This document shows positions 9,601-20,273 of a stretch of DNA of 30,258 nt, one piece after another. Each line of letters opens with the position of its first letter. Within the stretch, counting starts at the first letter, position 1. The DNA lies in the NCBI RefSeq assembly GCF_000485595.1, contig NW_014577170.1:398595-428852 (forward strand), written 5' to 3'. This stretch comes from Priapulus caudatus. Lineage: Eukaryota > Priapulida > Priapulimorpha > Priapulimorphida > Priapulidae. The notes under the pieces were generated by a model, which was not told the DNA's origin, searched no databases, and was given only the letters and a program-made list of their open reading frames with translations. The position numbers were made by a program, and so were the translations under genes.

Positions 9601-9765
9601 GTGAGGGGGGAAGAGTGGTTCTATGATTTTGTGAGGTGAGGGGGGAGAGTGGTTCTATGATTTTGTGAGGTGAGGGGGGAGAGTGGTTCTATGATTTTGT
9701 GAGGTGAGGGTGGAGAGCGGTTCTATGATTTTGTGAGGGTGAAGGGGGGAAGAGTGGTTCTATGA
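9601..9765. repeat. 34-bp minisatellite, clean short version
   Basis: About five units containing GTGGTTCTATGATTTTGTGA, nearly identical to each other. It matches the noisy array at 1815-2825, which has about six times more copies. Confidence 0.92.
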
Positions 9766-9955
9766 TTGGGAAGAGGTTCGATGGTGCTCAATCGAATATT
9801 TATGGAATTGGTAGGTAGTTTTACGGTCGCCTGCTCGTCTTTTGAATTCTGGCGCATGATATGTCGACAGATTTTGTTCGCTGCTGCAGTAGGAGACTTG
9901 GAGACTCCTAGTTCATCGCTGAGTGAGAAAGCACGGCGTGCCTGCAGATCAGATT
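9766..9955. other. Unique spacer, clean copy of 2826-3035
   Basis: Joins the two minisatellites as in the first copy. Open frames crossing it on both strands come from the adjoining 12-bp repeat. Confidence 0.8.
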
Positions 9956-10310
9956 CAGCATGTGCGTGTGTATCTGCGTGTGTATCTGCGCGTGTATCTG
10001 CGTGTGTATCTGCGCGTGTATCTGCGTGTGTATCTGCGTGTGTATCTGCGTGTGTATCTGCGCGTGTATCTGCGCGTGTATCTGCGCGTGTGTCTGCGCG
10101 TGTGTCTGCGCGTGTATCTGCGCGTGTGTCTGCGCGTGTGTCTGCGCGTGTATCTGCGCGTGTATCTGCGCGTGTATCTGCGCGTGTATCTGCGCGTGTA
10201 TCTGCGCGTGTGTCTGCGCGTGTATCTGCGCGTGTATCTGCGCGTGTATCTGCGCGTGTATCTGCGTGTGTATCTGCGCGTGTATCTGCGCGTGTATCTG
10301 CGTGTGTGTC
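9956..10310. repeat. 12-bp minisatellite, clean short version
   Basis: About 29 units of GTATCTGCGCGT or GTATCTGCGTGT with almost no length errors. In the three + frames it reads VSAR, VYLR or CICA repeats, and on the minus strand DTRA, RRYT or IHAQ repeats. The 130-230 codon ORFs here are therefore not genes. Confidence 0.95.
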
Positions 10311-10503
10311 CGACATTGCAAACAACTTGTTCCAGCAGCGCCACACACCATGTTTGATGTTTTCTAATACTCCAGCAAATAACGCTGGGCCGCCAAATTC
10401 ACACACGTGTAAATTACACACCCAGAGAACAATTCGGCTGGCTAGGACCTGCGTGGTGTGTATCTAACGAGAGTCGCGTCTAACGTGTGTTTGTCGTTGG
10501 CAG
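10311..10503 (+). other. Intron end before the clean PDZ10 fragment
   Basis: Unique sequence, homologous to 4776-5009, ending in TGTTTGTCGTTGGCAG, a plausible acceptor. Confidence 0.7.
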
Positions 10504-10541
10504 GGAGCGATCATCATTCACGAGGTGTATGAAGATGGAGC
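10504..10541 (+). CDS. MPDZ: MPDZ/PATJ PDZ10 exon, truncated by the N gap
   Basis: The exon starts in phase 0 after GTTGGCAG and reads GAIIIHEVYEDGA before the sequence stops at the unknown bases. The peptide matches the beta-C/alpha-A region of PDZ10 in vertebrate MPDZ (GAIIIHEVYEEGA) almost exactly, which makes the family call strong despite only 38 nt. The rest of the exon is missing here, but its broken counterpart continues at 5048-5113. It stands after the PDZ11-end exon at 6247 although PDZ10 precedes PDZ11 in the family, so its placement is probably wrong. Confidence 0.82.
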
Positions 10542-10566
10542 NNNNNNNNNNNNNNNNNNNNNNNNN
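10542..10566. other. Assembly gap of exactly 25 N
   Basis: Twenty-five consecutive N interrupt the PDZ10 exon. The flanks do not belong to the same exon: the left is coding and the right is intron-like sequence shared with about 18065. The true distance is unknown. A round number suggests a placeholder rather than a measured gap. Confidence 0.97.
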
Positions 10567-11221
10567 TGTCACCCTGCTCTTCTATTAACCGCCATGATAC
10601 AGTAATAGGCTCCGCCAAAACGTCGCCTCTCCGTGGGAAGAAAAACCTTAACGTCGTCATGCAAATAGTGTGGCTTCAACTGGCACCTGTGTTCGCATGG
10701 GCTGGGGAAATAAAATTTCAGGTAGTTCGGAATTTCAATTTAATGATCACATCTGAAGTTGGTAATATAAATAAATTAAATAAGCTCAGAGTGATATGTT
10801 TATGACACGTTTATTAGAACCGGTGGATTTTATCGCATGGTAATGTGGAAGATTTAGCAACATACTAACCCACACCACTGTGTGCATATTTCCGCCCGTG
10901 AGTGATTGACTAAACTGCTACAACAGTAATTAAAGCTCGTGTTTGGCAATCCATGTTGCCACCGTCGATACCGAGAGCGCTGTGGCATCCAATTGTGCCT
11001 TGGAGGCGAGCTACGTGCCGCAGTGTTCGTGTTCCACAGCACGATGATATTTAGTGAAGGCATGAGACACAATTAGTATAATTAACGTTGTTACCAACAA
11101 GTATTATAGTTGTATATTATTAATATATATATATGTGGTCGAATGTATATGATATATTATATATATCATATACGTAGTGTCGTCGTGTAATATATCATAT
11201 ATATATATGTCAGTGTTGGTG

Positions 11222-11269
<48 letters not shown>

Positions 11270-11305
11270 CTAACATTATTATAATATTTATATATATATA
11301 TATGT

Positions 11306-11341
<36 letters not shown>

Positions 11342-12454
11342 CAGTATATATATGTGTGGTGCCTGTTGATCAGAGAAATTAATAAAACCATCGTTCCGCC
11401 GGTAATATAGGTAATGATGCGGTATATTTACTGGATTGCATAGATGATACGGTATTAGAAGCATGGGGCGCAGTTTACCCCCAAATATGTCAGCTGTAGT
11501 ATGGTAGGAGGGAAGGTGTGTATCGCCAAATAACATCATCAAATCGGCCTGACGATTCCTTGCATCCCCGAGAGCTAATTATCGATATTAGTTATATGTA
11601 GAGACGTAACACCCGTTTGCCAATCGCACGACAAAACGGTTGTTCGTCGCTGACCGCATATGAAGGTCGAAATCGAAACACGCGAAAGCTAATAAAGTGT
11701 GCCCAGGAGTTCTTTTCCCATCAATTCATTTTTAATCGCACTTATTGCATCGTTTGCTAGTTTGTTTCCGTTCGGTCACGTTTCTTCTGCATCTGACGGC
11801 TGTTTTGCGTGTAGCTGCACTTACTGTGCATGAACCGTGCATGGCGACATTGCTTTACTCTGCTTGTCGTGCGAGCCTTCGGGGCGGGCATCACAACGCC
11901 TCGATTAACCCTTTACGTAAATTAACGCCACGATGAGTACGCGCTGCGCGGGCACTGCCTTAATATTTCAAAAGCTCCTTACTAAAGTTTGCTTTCGCGT
12001 GACCCGAAACTTGCGTACGGCACGAAAGGGCGCATTTCGTTTTTGTTGATCGTGACTCATTGAAGTTTTCTGGGGGCTCGAACTTGTGGCAAAGCGATGA
12101 CAAGTCCAGAAGGAGTTTCCATTGCCTGTTTGCATATTCATGCTTCTGTTTGATATCTTTTCGGCGCGTAAACCTCTTCTGTATTATCGTTGCACGCGGT
12201 CTGACGCTAGTAGATTTCATGCGACGAAATCTAGTGGTGGGAGGAGGGTAAATACTACCCGCGAGTATTTCACGCGGGCCCCCCCCCCCCCGGCCGCCCC
12301 CGGCCATCTGACACCCGTGTTCCCATACGATCACCCGCCTATTTCCACACTCACAGTTATATAGCGCCGTCAACACCCTCCGCCCCGGTCTCTCGTAGTG
12401 GGTCCCGACGGACGGGCGTGTTCGTAAGCTTTCCCGTGGCCGAAATAACCCCGT
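10567..12454. other. Block B1 intron, no gene, TA microsatellites
   Basis: It aligns with about 18065-19600, sharing for example CTGCTCTTCTATTAAC, AACACACCACTGTGTGCATA-like sequence and GCATGAGACACAATTAGTAT. Scattered indels separate the two. A (TA)n-rich stretch lies at 11110-11355 and a C-run at 12281-12290. Short ORFs on either strand lack support. Confidence 0.75.
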
Positions 12455-12503
12455 TTTCTCTCTCTCTCTCTCCCTCTTTTCTCTCTTGGCCTCCTCTCTC
12501 TCT

Positions 12504-12544
<41 letters not shown>

Positions 12545-12938
12545 CTCTCTCCCTCTCTCTCGCTCTCTCTCTCTCTCTCTTCTCTCTTCCTCTCTCTCTC
12601 TCTCTCTCTCCTTCCTCTCTTTCTCTCTCTCTCTCATCTCGCTTCTCTCTCTCTTCTCCCTTCTTCCTTCTCTCTCTCTCTGCTCTCTCTCTCTTCGTCT
12701 CTCTCTCTCTCTTTCTCTCTCTCCTTCGTCTCTCTTCTCGTCTCTCTCTCGTCTCCTCTCTCCTCTCTCTCTCTTGCTCTCTCTTCTCTTGGGGTCTTGG
12801 TTCCCCGCTCTCTCTCTCTCTCTTCTCTCTCCACTCCTCTCTCTCTCTCTCCTCTCTCTCGCTCTCTCTTTCTCTCTTCTTCTCTCTCTCTCTCTCTCTT
12901 CTCTTCCTCTCGCCACTCTCTCTCCTTTCTCGTCTCTC

Positions 12939-12973
<35 letters not shown>

Positions 12974-13077
12974 TTCTCTTATCTCGCAGCAATATAACCC
13001 GCGTTTTTTTTCTCTCTCTCTCTCTCATCTCGCAGCAATATAACCCGCGTTTTCTCTCTCCTCTCTTCTCCGCGCAG
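12455..13077 (+). repeat. CT tract with repeated acceptor-like motif before last exon
   Basis: About 560 bases of (TC)n make up most of the 3' part of the intron. Two copies of a motif starting ATCTCGCAGCAATATAACCC lie at 12981-13008 and 13027-13053, each giving a pyrimidine tract plus CGCAG. The true acceptor is TTCTCCGCGCAG at 13077. ORFs made of Leu/Ser (plus strand) or Arg/Glu (minus strand) are repeat artefacts. Confidence 0.85.
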
Positions 13078-13384
13078 GGCGACGCCGCCGCTTCCGTCGA
13101 CGCCAGCGCAGCAGCCGCCGCAGTACAACACGATCACGCTCGATCGGGGCCCCGAGGGCCTCGGCTTCAGCATAGTCGGCGGGCACGGCTCGCCGCACGG
13201 AGATCTGCCGATCTTCGTGAAGACGGTGTTCGCGAAGGGCGCCGCGGCAGACGACGGCCGCCTCAAGCGCGGCGACCAGATCGTCGCCGTCAACGGAGAG
13301 ACGCTAGAGGGCGCCACGCACGAGAAGGCGGTGACCATACTGAAGAACTGCAAGGGCACCGTCGGTCTGACCATCGTCTCGTAA
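13078..13384 (+). CDS. MPDZ: MPDZ/PATJ terminal exon: complete C-terminal PDZ13
   Basis: A terminal exon after TTCTCCGCGCAG; its first base completes a codon, and 101 codons follow before TAA at 13382. Residues 1-15 are a Pro/Gln-rich lead (ATPPLPSTPAQQPPQ). Residues 16-101 form one whole PDZ domain. The carboxylate-binding loop GLGF is at 27-30, FVKTVFAKGAAADDGRLKRG at 46-65, GDQIVAVNG at 65-73, and His81 at the start of helix B (THEKAV) marks a class I ligand groove. It matches the last PDZ of vertebrate MPDZ (LDRGPDGLGFSIVGG, KTVFAKGAAAEDGRLKRG). The protein stops directly after the final beta strand (GLTIVS), as MPDZ does (TLMVLS). The protein is a cytoplasmic scaffold at apical junctions. 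The GC-rich coding sequence is intact. The frame has no internal ATG, so a simple ORF search misses it, and the longest same-strand ORF across it is a shadow. A broken second copy is at 20274-20564. Confidence 0.93.
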
Positions 13385-14670
13385 CGTGTGACGTCACCGC
13401 GCGCGAGGGGTGGCGGGAGGGGGGTGAGGTGCGAGCACCCGCTCACCGTTGACCGACCTCCGCTTACGAGTACTATTCGATTTTTCGAGCTGCCTTCCAC
13501 TTTATCATTACCTAACGTGATTTCGTCTAATTTCTCGATTAATTATGCACTAAGTATTTCGTCGCGCTAATTTTTACGCGTTCGGGATTGGAACTCGATT
13601 AACATTCAAAGTAGCGGACCCCGTAGCTCAAACCCGTGCAATGTAACCAAGAGTGGGAAGGAAAAAGGTTTCCACCACTCCCCACTAAGATAATGAACGC
13701 AATTTGATAAGCGTTGTGTTCGAATTTCGTACGAAACCCCGCGCAGCTTTTCTCATTATTACCCGAAGCATCGTTGCCTGCTCTCGTCTGTCTGACTCAT
13801 TAATCGTAGCGCACATCGTAAACGTGGCGCGTTATTTCTTGTTGCCCATTAGAGGAAAATTAAATGAAGACCGCGACCGTAAAGAAAGCTTAGAAAACGC
13901 GCAGCTATGTTTACTAGTGACGACAACATATACGATGCAGCAAGGCAACAGTCACCCCATACACCGCAGCTCAGTTGTTATAAGGCGGGGAAGTGCATAT
14001 AAGTCATCTATCTATCAGGTCAGCACCTCGTCAGGGTTACACAACGGCAGTTACACCTGAACTATAGCATATATGATAATGCCCGCGATAATGTATTAAC
14101 GTCTATAGGGGTCACTCCGACACTGCTGTGTTTCGAATGAACCCTCACAGCCGATCGTGTTCACAAATGACTACGAAAAACCTTATTCTGCCGTTGACGA
14201 AAGAGACTCGCAGTTGTCGTGCAATTTTTTAGTTGTAGCGAAAACCGATTCGTGTTTAACGCGTGATTGCAGTTGAAGCGACACAGCGTAATATGGATGG
14301 TACAGGGCGCGCGTGTGTGCGTCAGGGGCGGAGCTGACCCGCTCGTGCACTGCTGCACGGTCACACCAGCTCCCACGAATGTGATGTGAACATGTGTCAC
14401 ATATTACTGTTCGTTTATACATATCGATTTATAACCGCTTTACCCGTGGATGGATTTTATACTGCATGTCTCGTCGTTGTCGCTGCTTCCATCTGTATAT
14501 GAAATGGCTAGTTGAGCTGCGTTATCCGCAATCAAACGTGTGTCGTTACTGTCGTACGTGTTTGACAGTGCGCGGCTGCTGCTGGGAGAGTGAATGAGTG
14601 GCCACGTATGTTCCCAGCTCGAGCAATCTTCATAAACCCAATGATACCGGCAACTACTGTATAACCAACT
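13385..14670 (+). other. 3' UTR and downstream flank of the MPDZ-type gene
   Basis: Unique sequence after the stop codon, duplicated in noisy form at 20565-21810. No clear polyadenylation signal is visible close to the stop. The noisy copy has AATAAA at about 21248, where this copy reads slightly differently. Short ORFs on either strand are not conserved as ORFs between the two copies, which argues against them being genes. Confidence 0.6.
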
Positions 14671-15590
14671 TCTCTCTCTCTCTCTATCTCTCCACGAGTT
14701 TCCACGCTTCGTGTAGCGGACATCTGTGGACATGCTTGCGATCCGTATTCCGCCGATCTCATGGCACTTGTCGCTTAATTTTCTCTTGCTTTTTGACACT
14801 TGTTGTGGACCTCGTTCGTTTCATTTTAATTTTCATGATCGATGTTGAAGCTCCAATTCCATTTGATCTTCGCAACATATGATGGCTCCGCTCTCCTACG
14901 CCAATTTTACTTTCGTGGTGTAAGTTTTTTATTTTCAGATCGCTCTCCCACGCTTTGGTCACACTCGATGTCGTAAAGCTCTACCATAGTAACAGATTTA
15001 TCACAGACCTGTCCTGTCTTTACTCATGTAGAAATGCTAAAGCAATCAAAGTGCACCTCGCATCAAGCGATTTACCTACAAATTCATATAATTGCCCGCT
15101 AATACATCAGCTGGCTCTATTCAGATTTCGATAGCTGCAGGTGAAACGCGTTAGACAGTGTCGTGTAATCGCTGGCAAGTGTCTTGGACGTGTTTATATC
15201 AGATCATGACAGATGCGAACATGAGCGGTTTACGTGAAGAACAATTGCTATTTTATTAGAGCATATCTTCAGTCGCGGGCAGTCGATCCATCAACTAACT
15301 ACAAAATATAAAAGTGACTATAAAGGTGATACAAACTAACTATAAACGTGATCGGGGCTTGAGGTTAGCGGATCTTGCGCAATGTTCGGTTTATCGCGTC
15401 GAGCAAAAATCCCATTGGTTTTTTGTACTCTGGTGACTTGGTAGAAATCAAAACTGATTTTATGGAAATGACTGAGGTACTAGTGAAGAATACTATTATA
15501 CATTAACCCCCTACTCCCTAATAACTATACAGTAATCACATCCTTAGCTCCCGTCATCATTGTTCACGTTTTCTAAATGTCTTCTAGTAA
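14671..15590. other. Unique region, nothing recognised
   Basis: Starts with a short CT run at 14671-14692 and continues as AT-leaning unique sequence. No ORF above background or repeat array is seen. Confidence 0.5.
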
Positions 15591-15595
15591 GGCAC

Positions 15596-15781
15596 GAAGG
15601 GTCGTTGTCGTATCAGATACTACATATATGTACCCGAAGTACGTATATGTATACCAGACCTGTATCTTCTCAGCATATATGTACCCTGTGTTTAGGGTTA
15701 GGGTTAGGGTTAGGGTACACTTCTGTATACATCATATACACTTATGTACCTCGGGTACATATATACGACAACGACCCCTTC
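15596..15781. mobile_element. 186-bp hairpin element with TTAGGG core
   Basis: GAAGGGTCGTTGTCGTAT (15596-15613) pairs with 15763-15781 with one bulged base. A second stem, ATATGTACCCGAAGTAC (15626-15642), pairs with 15746-15762 with one mismatch. Between them is TTTAGGG followed by three more TTAGGG units (15691-15714), flanked by GTACCC and GGGTAC. No coding capacity, so it looks like a foldback or MITE-type element. No clear target-site duplication. Confidence 0.6.
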
Positions 15782-16473
15782 AGCTGTAGTAAGCTGTTTA
15801 GCGATTTACGCGCCACCTTTAGGCGCATAAGTAAAAAATTAGTTACGTTGGTTAGTTGGCCGGTACGCGGTAAGCATTATAGGAAGCGGCTGCCAGGAAT
15901 AAACCGCGAAAATTCGTGCAGAGAAACATTTACGGGGAATTTTCTTGGAGAATGTGTGTAGCTAAAAGGGGGAAAAGAGTAAGTGCATAGCTAAGGGCTC
16001 GGGGGTTGCGCAGCATAAAATATAAATGTGATGTCCTGGGGTAGGGCATCGCATCATGAACGTCGTATCACAATGCTGGGATTATGTGCGACACAATGCT
16101 TATATATCATACGCTGCAAGTTGAAAACAGTGCATACACACATGATATACATGTATATCAAGAGCTAATAAATACCTGCGGTATTATTAGATAAATATAT
16201 AGATAATTCCCATATTTCCTGCTCTTTCAGCGAGCGTATTAAAAATAGGCCTACATTCTTTTTCATTTTTTTGGGGTCAGGACTAATCATGGGGTTATAA
16301 TAATTGTAGAGTAACCCCAGTTATTGTGGAACATATGGTGGTAACCTTCTCAGGTTGAGTTGCCAACATTTGAGTCGTTACGGGTTTTAATATTTCTATA
16401 TGTATCGCAAGCAAAACTGTATTACGAATATTTCGTGTATGACTGTGACAACATTCACTACATGTATCTATAT

Positions 16474-16512
<39 letters not shown>

Positions 16513-17700
16513 AGAGGCTATATCTCATCTGTTTAACAATATCGTAGCTTGACACGTTTAATATGCGAGAGGTTTTGAACGCATATACATAGTATATATA
16601 TATATATATAATTATGATAGCGCGCCACGCAATACTGAGCCGTTTCTTTCCCTTTATTGTTTTGCGAGCAGTAAGGGTAAGGCAAAGAAGAAGTGATGAT
16701 GCTGAAGGTAAGAAGATTACGAGCATGCACCAGTATTATAGTGAAGGCAGCGAGTGTGCCGGTATTGCAGCATGTTGCAAGCGAATGCAGTCTGCAGTTT
16801 AGCACTCCACGCTTTCACATGTACACGACACCACTGACCACCGCCGCCGATGCTGCTTGCCTTGCGCATATATAACAGCTACAGAGATCCGTGTTTTTCT
16901 TCTCCATGCGTAGATCGATTTATTTCGGCAGTTTTTTTAACTTTTTTCTCGTCCGTGTGTGTTTTTTCATGGTTTGGATTGTGAATTTGCGTTTGGAGTT
17001 GCAGTGACTAGAAATAATATTTTAAAAAGTGTGTGAACTAATGCCGTTTCTTCTGTCGGTGTAGTGTAGTAGTCGGTAGCGATTTCACGTGCGACAGATT
17101 ACGTTACATGCAAATCCCCAGCTAATGCCAACGAACCACATTGGTTTGGTGTCCACGAAATTAAAGCGTGTCTATCGACCTCCATGCTTTCTATTGAAGT
17201 CAGCTATTTGAAAAGTCTTGGGCCATTATTTCTTCTCTTAACTTCTTTTAAAATCTCTTTTTCTTAAAATCAATATAAGAAAACATAAAAAGTGTATTCA
17301 AACAGCAAGCTAGAAGTTGTAATAGAACACTGGGCTTGCCTACACCTCGGAAAGTGATAGGGTTAGGGTTAGGAATGTTTCAAATCGCCATTCACACCCT
17401 CTAATATAGCTGCTAAACAGCGTGCAGTTGTCGAAACCTGGCACATTGCCAACAATAATAATATTGAAGTTTTATTCCTCGCAGTATCAGTATTTATTAT
17501 GTACGTGCGCTCCGCAGCAATCTAATATCATTTCCTTTTGAGATGTAACTCGATTGTCATATGTCACATCTAGTTAAATTATCAGCTAAGCTGTTCTAAT
17601 CCAATAGTCGGACAAAGATTCCCCCCGTAATTGCAAACCGCACTCAAATTATAGGGCTGTTCTAGTTTGCAGTCATTCATATTCATCATCTTGTCTCTTC
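15782..17700. other. Gene-free stretch with small simple repeats
   Basis: Contains (AC)n at 16476-16509, (TA)n at 16593-16611 and a short telomere-type run, AGGGTTAGGGTTAGG, at about 17358-17373. No exon could be supported. The small ORFs (for example 16614-16802) have no recognisable features. Confidence 0.55.
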
Positions 17701-18049
17701 AATAAGTGAGATCGGAAAGTCCAGCTGTGCTAATTAGGTCACAGAAAAAGGGGGTATGAAATGGCCGAGGCGCGCTTAGGAAAGTACATGATTAATGTAA
17801 ACACTCGTGCGTTTTTAGTTTTTGCATTAACGCAAACGTTGCAAAATATCCCAAATGACCACAATCATATTTGTAAATGTTTATGTAAACGGAAACGCAC
17901 CTGTGAATTGAAGTACGATGTTAGTGAAGAGAATTATAAGATCAAAAACCTAGAATAGTCCTATCCTACCCATGTTATACCCCCTCAACTTATACCCCCT
18001 TTTATCTGATCCCAATATGGCGACCGGAACTTTCCGATATGGCTTATTA
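17701..18049. mobile_element. ~349-bp element with imperfect ~60-bp TIRs
   Basis: The left end AATAAGTGAGATCGGAAAGT and the reverse complement of the right end (AATAAGCCATATCGGAAAGT) agree at 16 of 20 bases. An inner block, CAGAAAAAGGGGGTATGAA, matches the complement of 17991-18010 in the same way. Similarity continues for about 60 bp. The interior carries a 65-codon plus-strand ORF (17761-17958) with two closely spaced Cys and a basic run but no transposase motif. It lies directly before block B2. Confidence 0.5.
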
Positions 18050-18059
18050 TATAATTCCT

Positions 18060-18521
18060 CTGCTGTGCCCTGCTCTTCTATTAACATGATACAATAAGCA
18101 GACGGCTTGAAAACCTTACGTGCAAATACGTGTGGCTCAATGGACCTGTGTCGCAAGGGAAAATAAATTCGGTAGTTCGAATTTCAATTAATGTCAAATC
18201 TGAAGTTGCTAATATAAATATATTAATAAGCCCAGATTGTATGTTATGACACGTTTATTAGAACGTGATTATCGCATGGGTCATGTGAAGATTAGCAACA
18301 TACTAACCACACCACTGTGTGCATATTTCCGCCCGTGAGTTGATTGACTAGCTGCTACAACAGTATAAGCTCGTGTTGCAATGCAGTTGCCACGTCGATA
18401 GTGTGGCATCATTGGAGGTACGTCGTCTGCCACACACAGATTCGCATATTATGAAGCATGAGACACAATTAGTATAATTAACGTTGTTACAACAATATTA
18501 TATGTATATATATATATATAT

Positions 18522-18553
<32 letters not shown>

Positions 18554-19600
18554 CGTGTGTGTGTGTATAATATATATATATATATGTGTGTTTGTGTATA
18601 TATATATATTATATATATATATATATTATATCTACATTGTATAATATATTATATATATTATATGTATAATATATATATATATATACATTATAATATATGT
18701 GTGTGTGTATCAGACAATTAATAAACATCGTCGGTGTAAAATAGTTAATGATAGCGTATATTTATCTGATTCATAGAGATGGTAAGAAATGGGTGCATTT
18801 TAACCCCAAAATGTCAGCTGTGTATGGTAGGGAAGTGTATCGCCAATGTACATCATCAATTCGGACTCTGACGATTCCTTGCATCCCGCGAGCATATATA
18901 ATGTATTATATGAGAGACTAACACCGTTTGCAATCGCACGACAACGTTGTTTCGTCGATGACCGCTATAAGGGTCGAAACGAACGCGAAAGCAAAAAACC
19001 AGAGTTCTTTTCATCAATTCATGTTTTAGCTTATGATCCGTTTGCATAGTTTGTTCGGTTTTCGTCACGTTCTTTGCATCTGACGTGTGTTCGTGATAGC
19101 TGCATTACTGTGACATGAACGTGCTGTCGAATGTTGTCTTGTGCTCGTGGGGTGGGGGGCATAAGGCCTACGATCTACCTACGTAAAATTAAACGCACGA
19201 TGAGTACGCTCGCTTAATATTTCAAAAGCTCTTCTAAAGTTCTTCTTGGTGCGAACTTGCGATACGCACGAAATGCGCCATTCGTTTTGGTGACTCCTTG
19301 AATTCTTCATCAAAGCGATGACAAGATCAGAGTTTCATGGGCTGTTGCATATTCTCTTCTGTTTGATTCTTTCGGCGCGTAACCTTTCTTGTATTACGTT
19401 CACGCGTCTATCGCTAGCTATGCACGATTAATCTAGTTGGTGGGAGGAGGTAACACTAGCGATATTCACGCGCTCGCCATCTGACATCCCGTGTTCCATA
19501 GATACCCGCTATTTCACACCGCAGTATAAACATCAAACCTCCGGGGCCCCGATCTCTCGTGAGTGGTCCCGAGGAGCGTTTCGTATAGTTCGGAGCGAAA
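18060..19600. other. Block B2 intron, noisy duplicate of B1
   Basis: Aligns with 10567-12454 from its first bases (CCCTGCTCTTCTATTAAC) with many single-base differences. (TA)n-rich tracts interrupted by TGTG runs lie at 18490-18710. No gene is visible. Confidence 0.8.
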
Positions 19601-20273
19601 TTATACCCGCGTTTTCTCGTTCTCTTTTCTGCGTCTCTTTCTAACTTCTCTCGTCTCTCTCTCTTCCTCTCTCCTTCTCTTCTCTCTCTCTCTCTCTCTC
19701 TCTTCTTCTTCTCTCTCTCTCTCTCTCTCTTCTCTCTCTTTCTCTCTCTGCCTCTCTCTCTTCTCCTCTCGCTCCTATCTCCTCTCTCTTCTCTCTTCCT
19801 CTCTCTCTCTGCTTCTCTCTGCTCTCCCTCTCTCGCTTTGTCTCTTAATCTCGCAGCATATATAACCGACGTGTTTTTTTCTCCTCTTCCTCTCTTCCTC
19901 TCCTTCTCTCTCGTCTCTCTCTTCTCTTCTCTCTCCTTCTCCTCTCTCTTCTCTCTTCTCCGTCTCTCCCTCTCTCGTCCTTTCTCTCTCTTTCATCGTC
20001 TCTTCTCTCTCTCTCTCTCGGCTGGGTCGGGGCTCTTCTCTCCTCTTCTCTACTCTCCTCCCTCTCTCTTCTCTCCGGTCTCTCTCTTCTCTCTCTCTCT
20101 CTCTCTCTCTCGTCTCTCTTCTCTCTCTCCTCTCTCTCTCCTTTCTCTCTCTTCTCTCTTTCTCGATTTCTCTATCTCGCAGCTAATATAACCCGCGTTT
20201 TTTTTCTTCTTCTTCTCTTCTTCTCTCGCAGCCATATAACCGCTTTTTCTGTCTACTCTCTTCTCCGCGCAAG
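19601..20273 (+). repeat. CT tract of block B2 with three acceptor-like motifs
   Basis: A longer counterpart of 12455-13077. The motif around CTCGCAGC and ATATAACC occurs at about 19847, 20172 and 20224, one copy more than in B1. The final acceptor reads CGCGCAAG with an extra A compared with the clean copy. Confidence 0.85.

Noticed and set aside
9723-10467. ORFs of 130-233 codons on both strands reading DTRA, VSAR, VYLR or IHAQ repeats
   Set aside because: They are translations of a 12-bp tandem repeat. A unit divisible by three stays open in several frames on both strands, so openness is not evidence for a gene.
12418-13452. 344-codon plus-strand ORF of Leu/Ser repeats and the opposing Arg/Glu-rich ORFs
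   Set aside because: They follow from the CT microsatellite. Where the plus ORF overlaps the PDZ exon it is in the wrong frame, and the true PDZ frame has no in-exon ATG.
13640-13675. Possible hairpin around GTGGGAA and TTTCCACCAC in the 3' flank, seen in both B copies
   Set aside because: The stem is imperfect and bulged, and retention in both copies reflects duplication, not selection.
15691-15717. True chromosome end
   Set aside because: Only about four TTAGGG units with unique sequence on both sides, so it is an internal telomere-type run.
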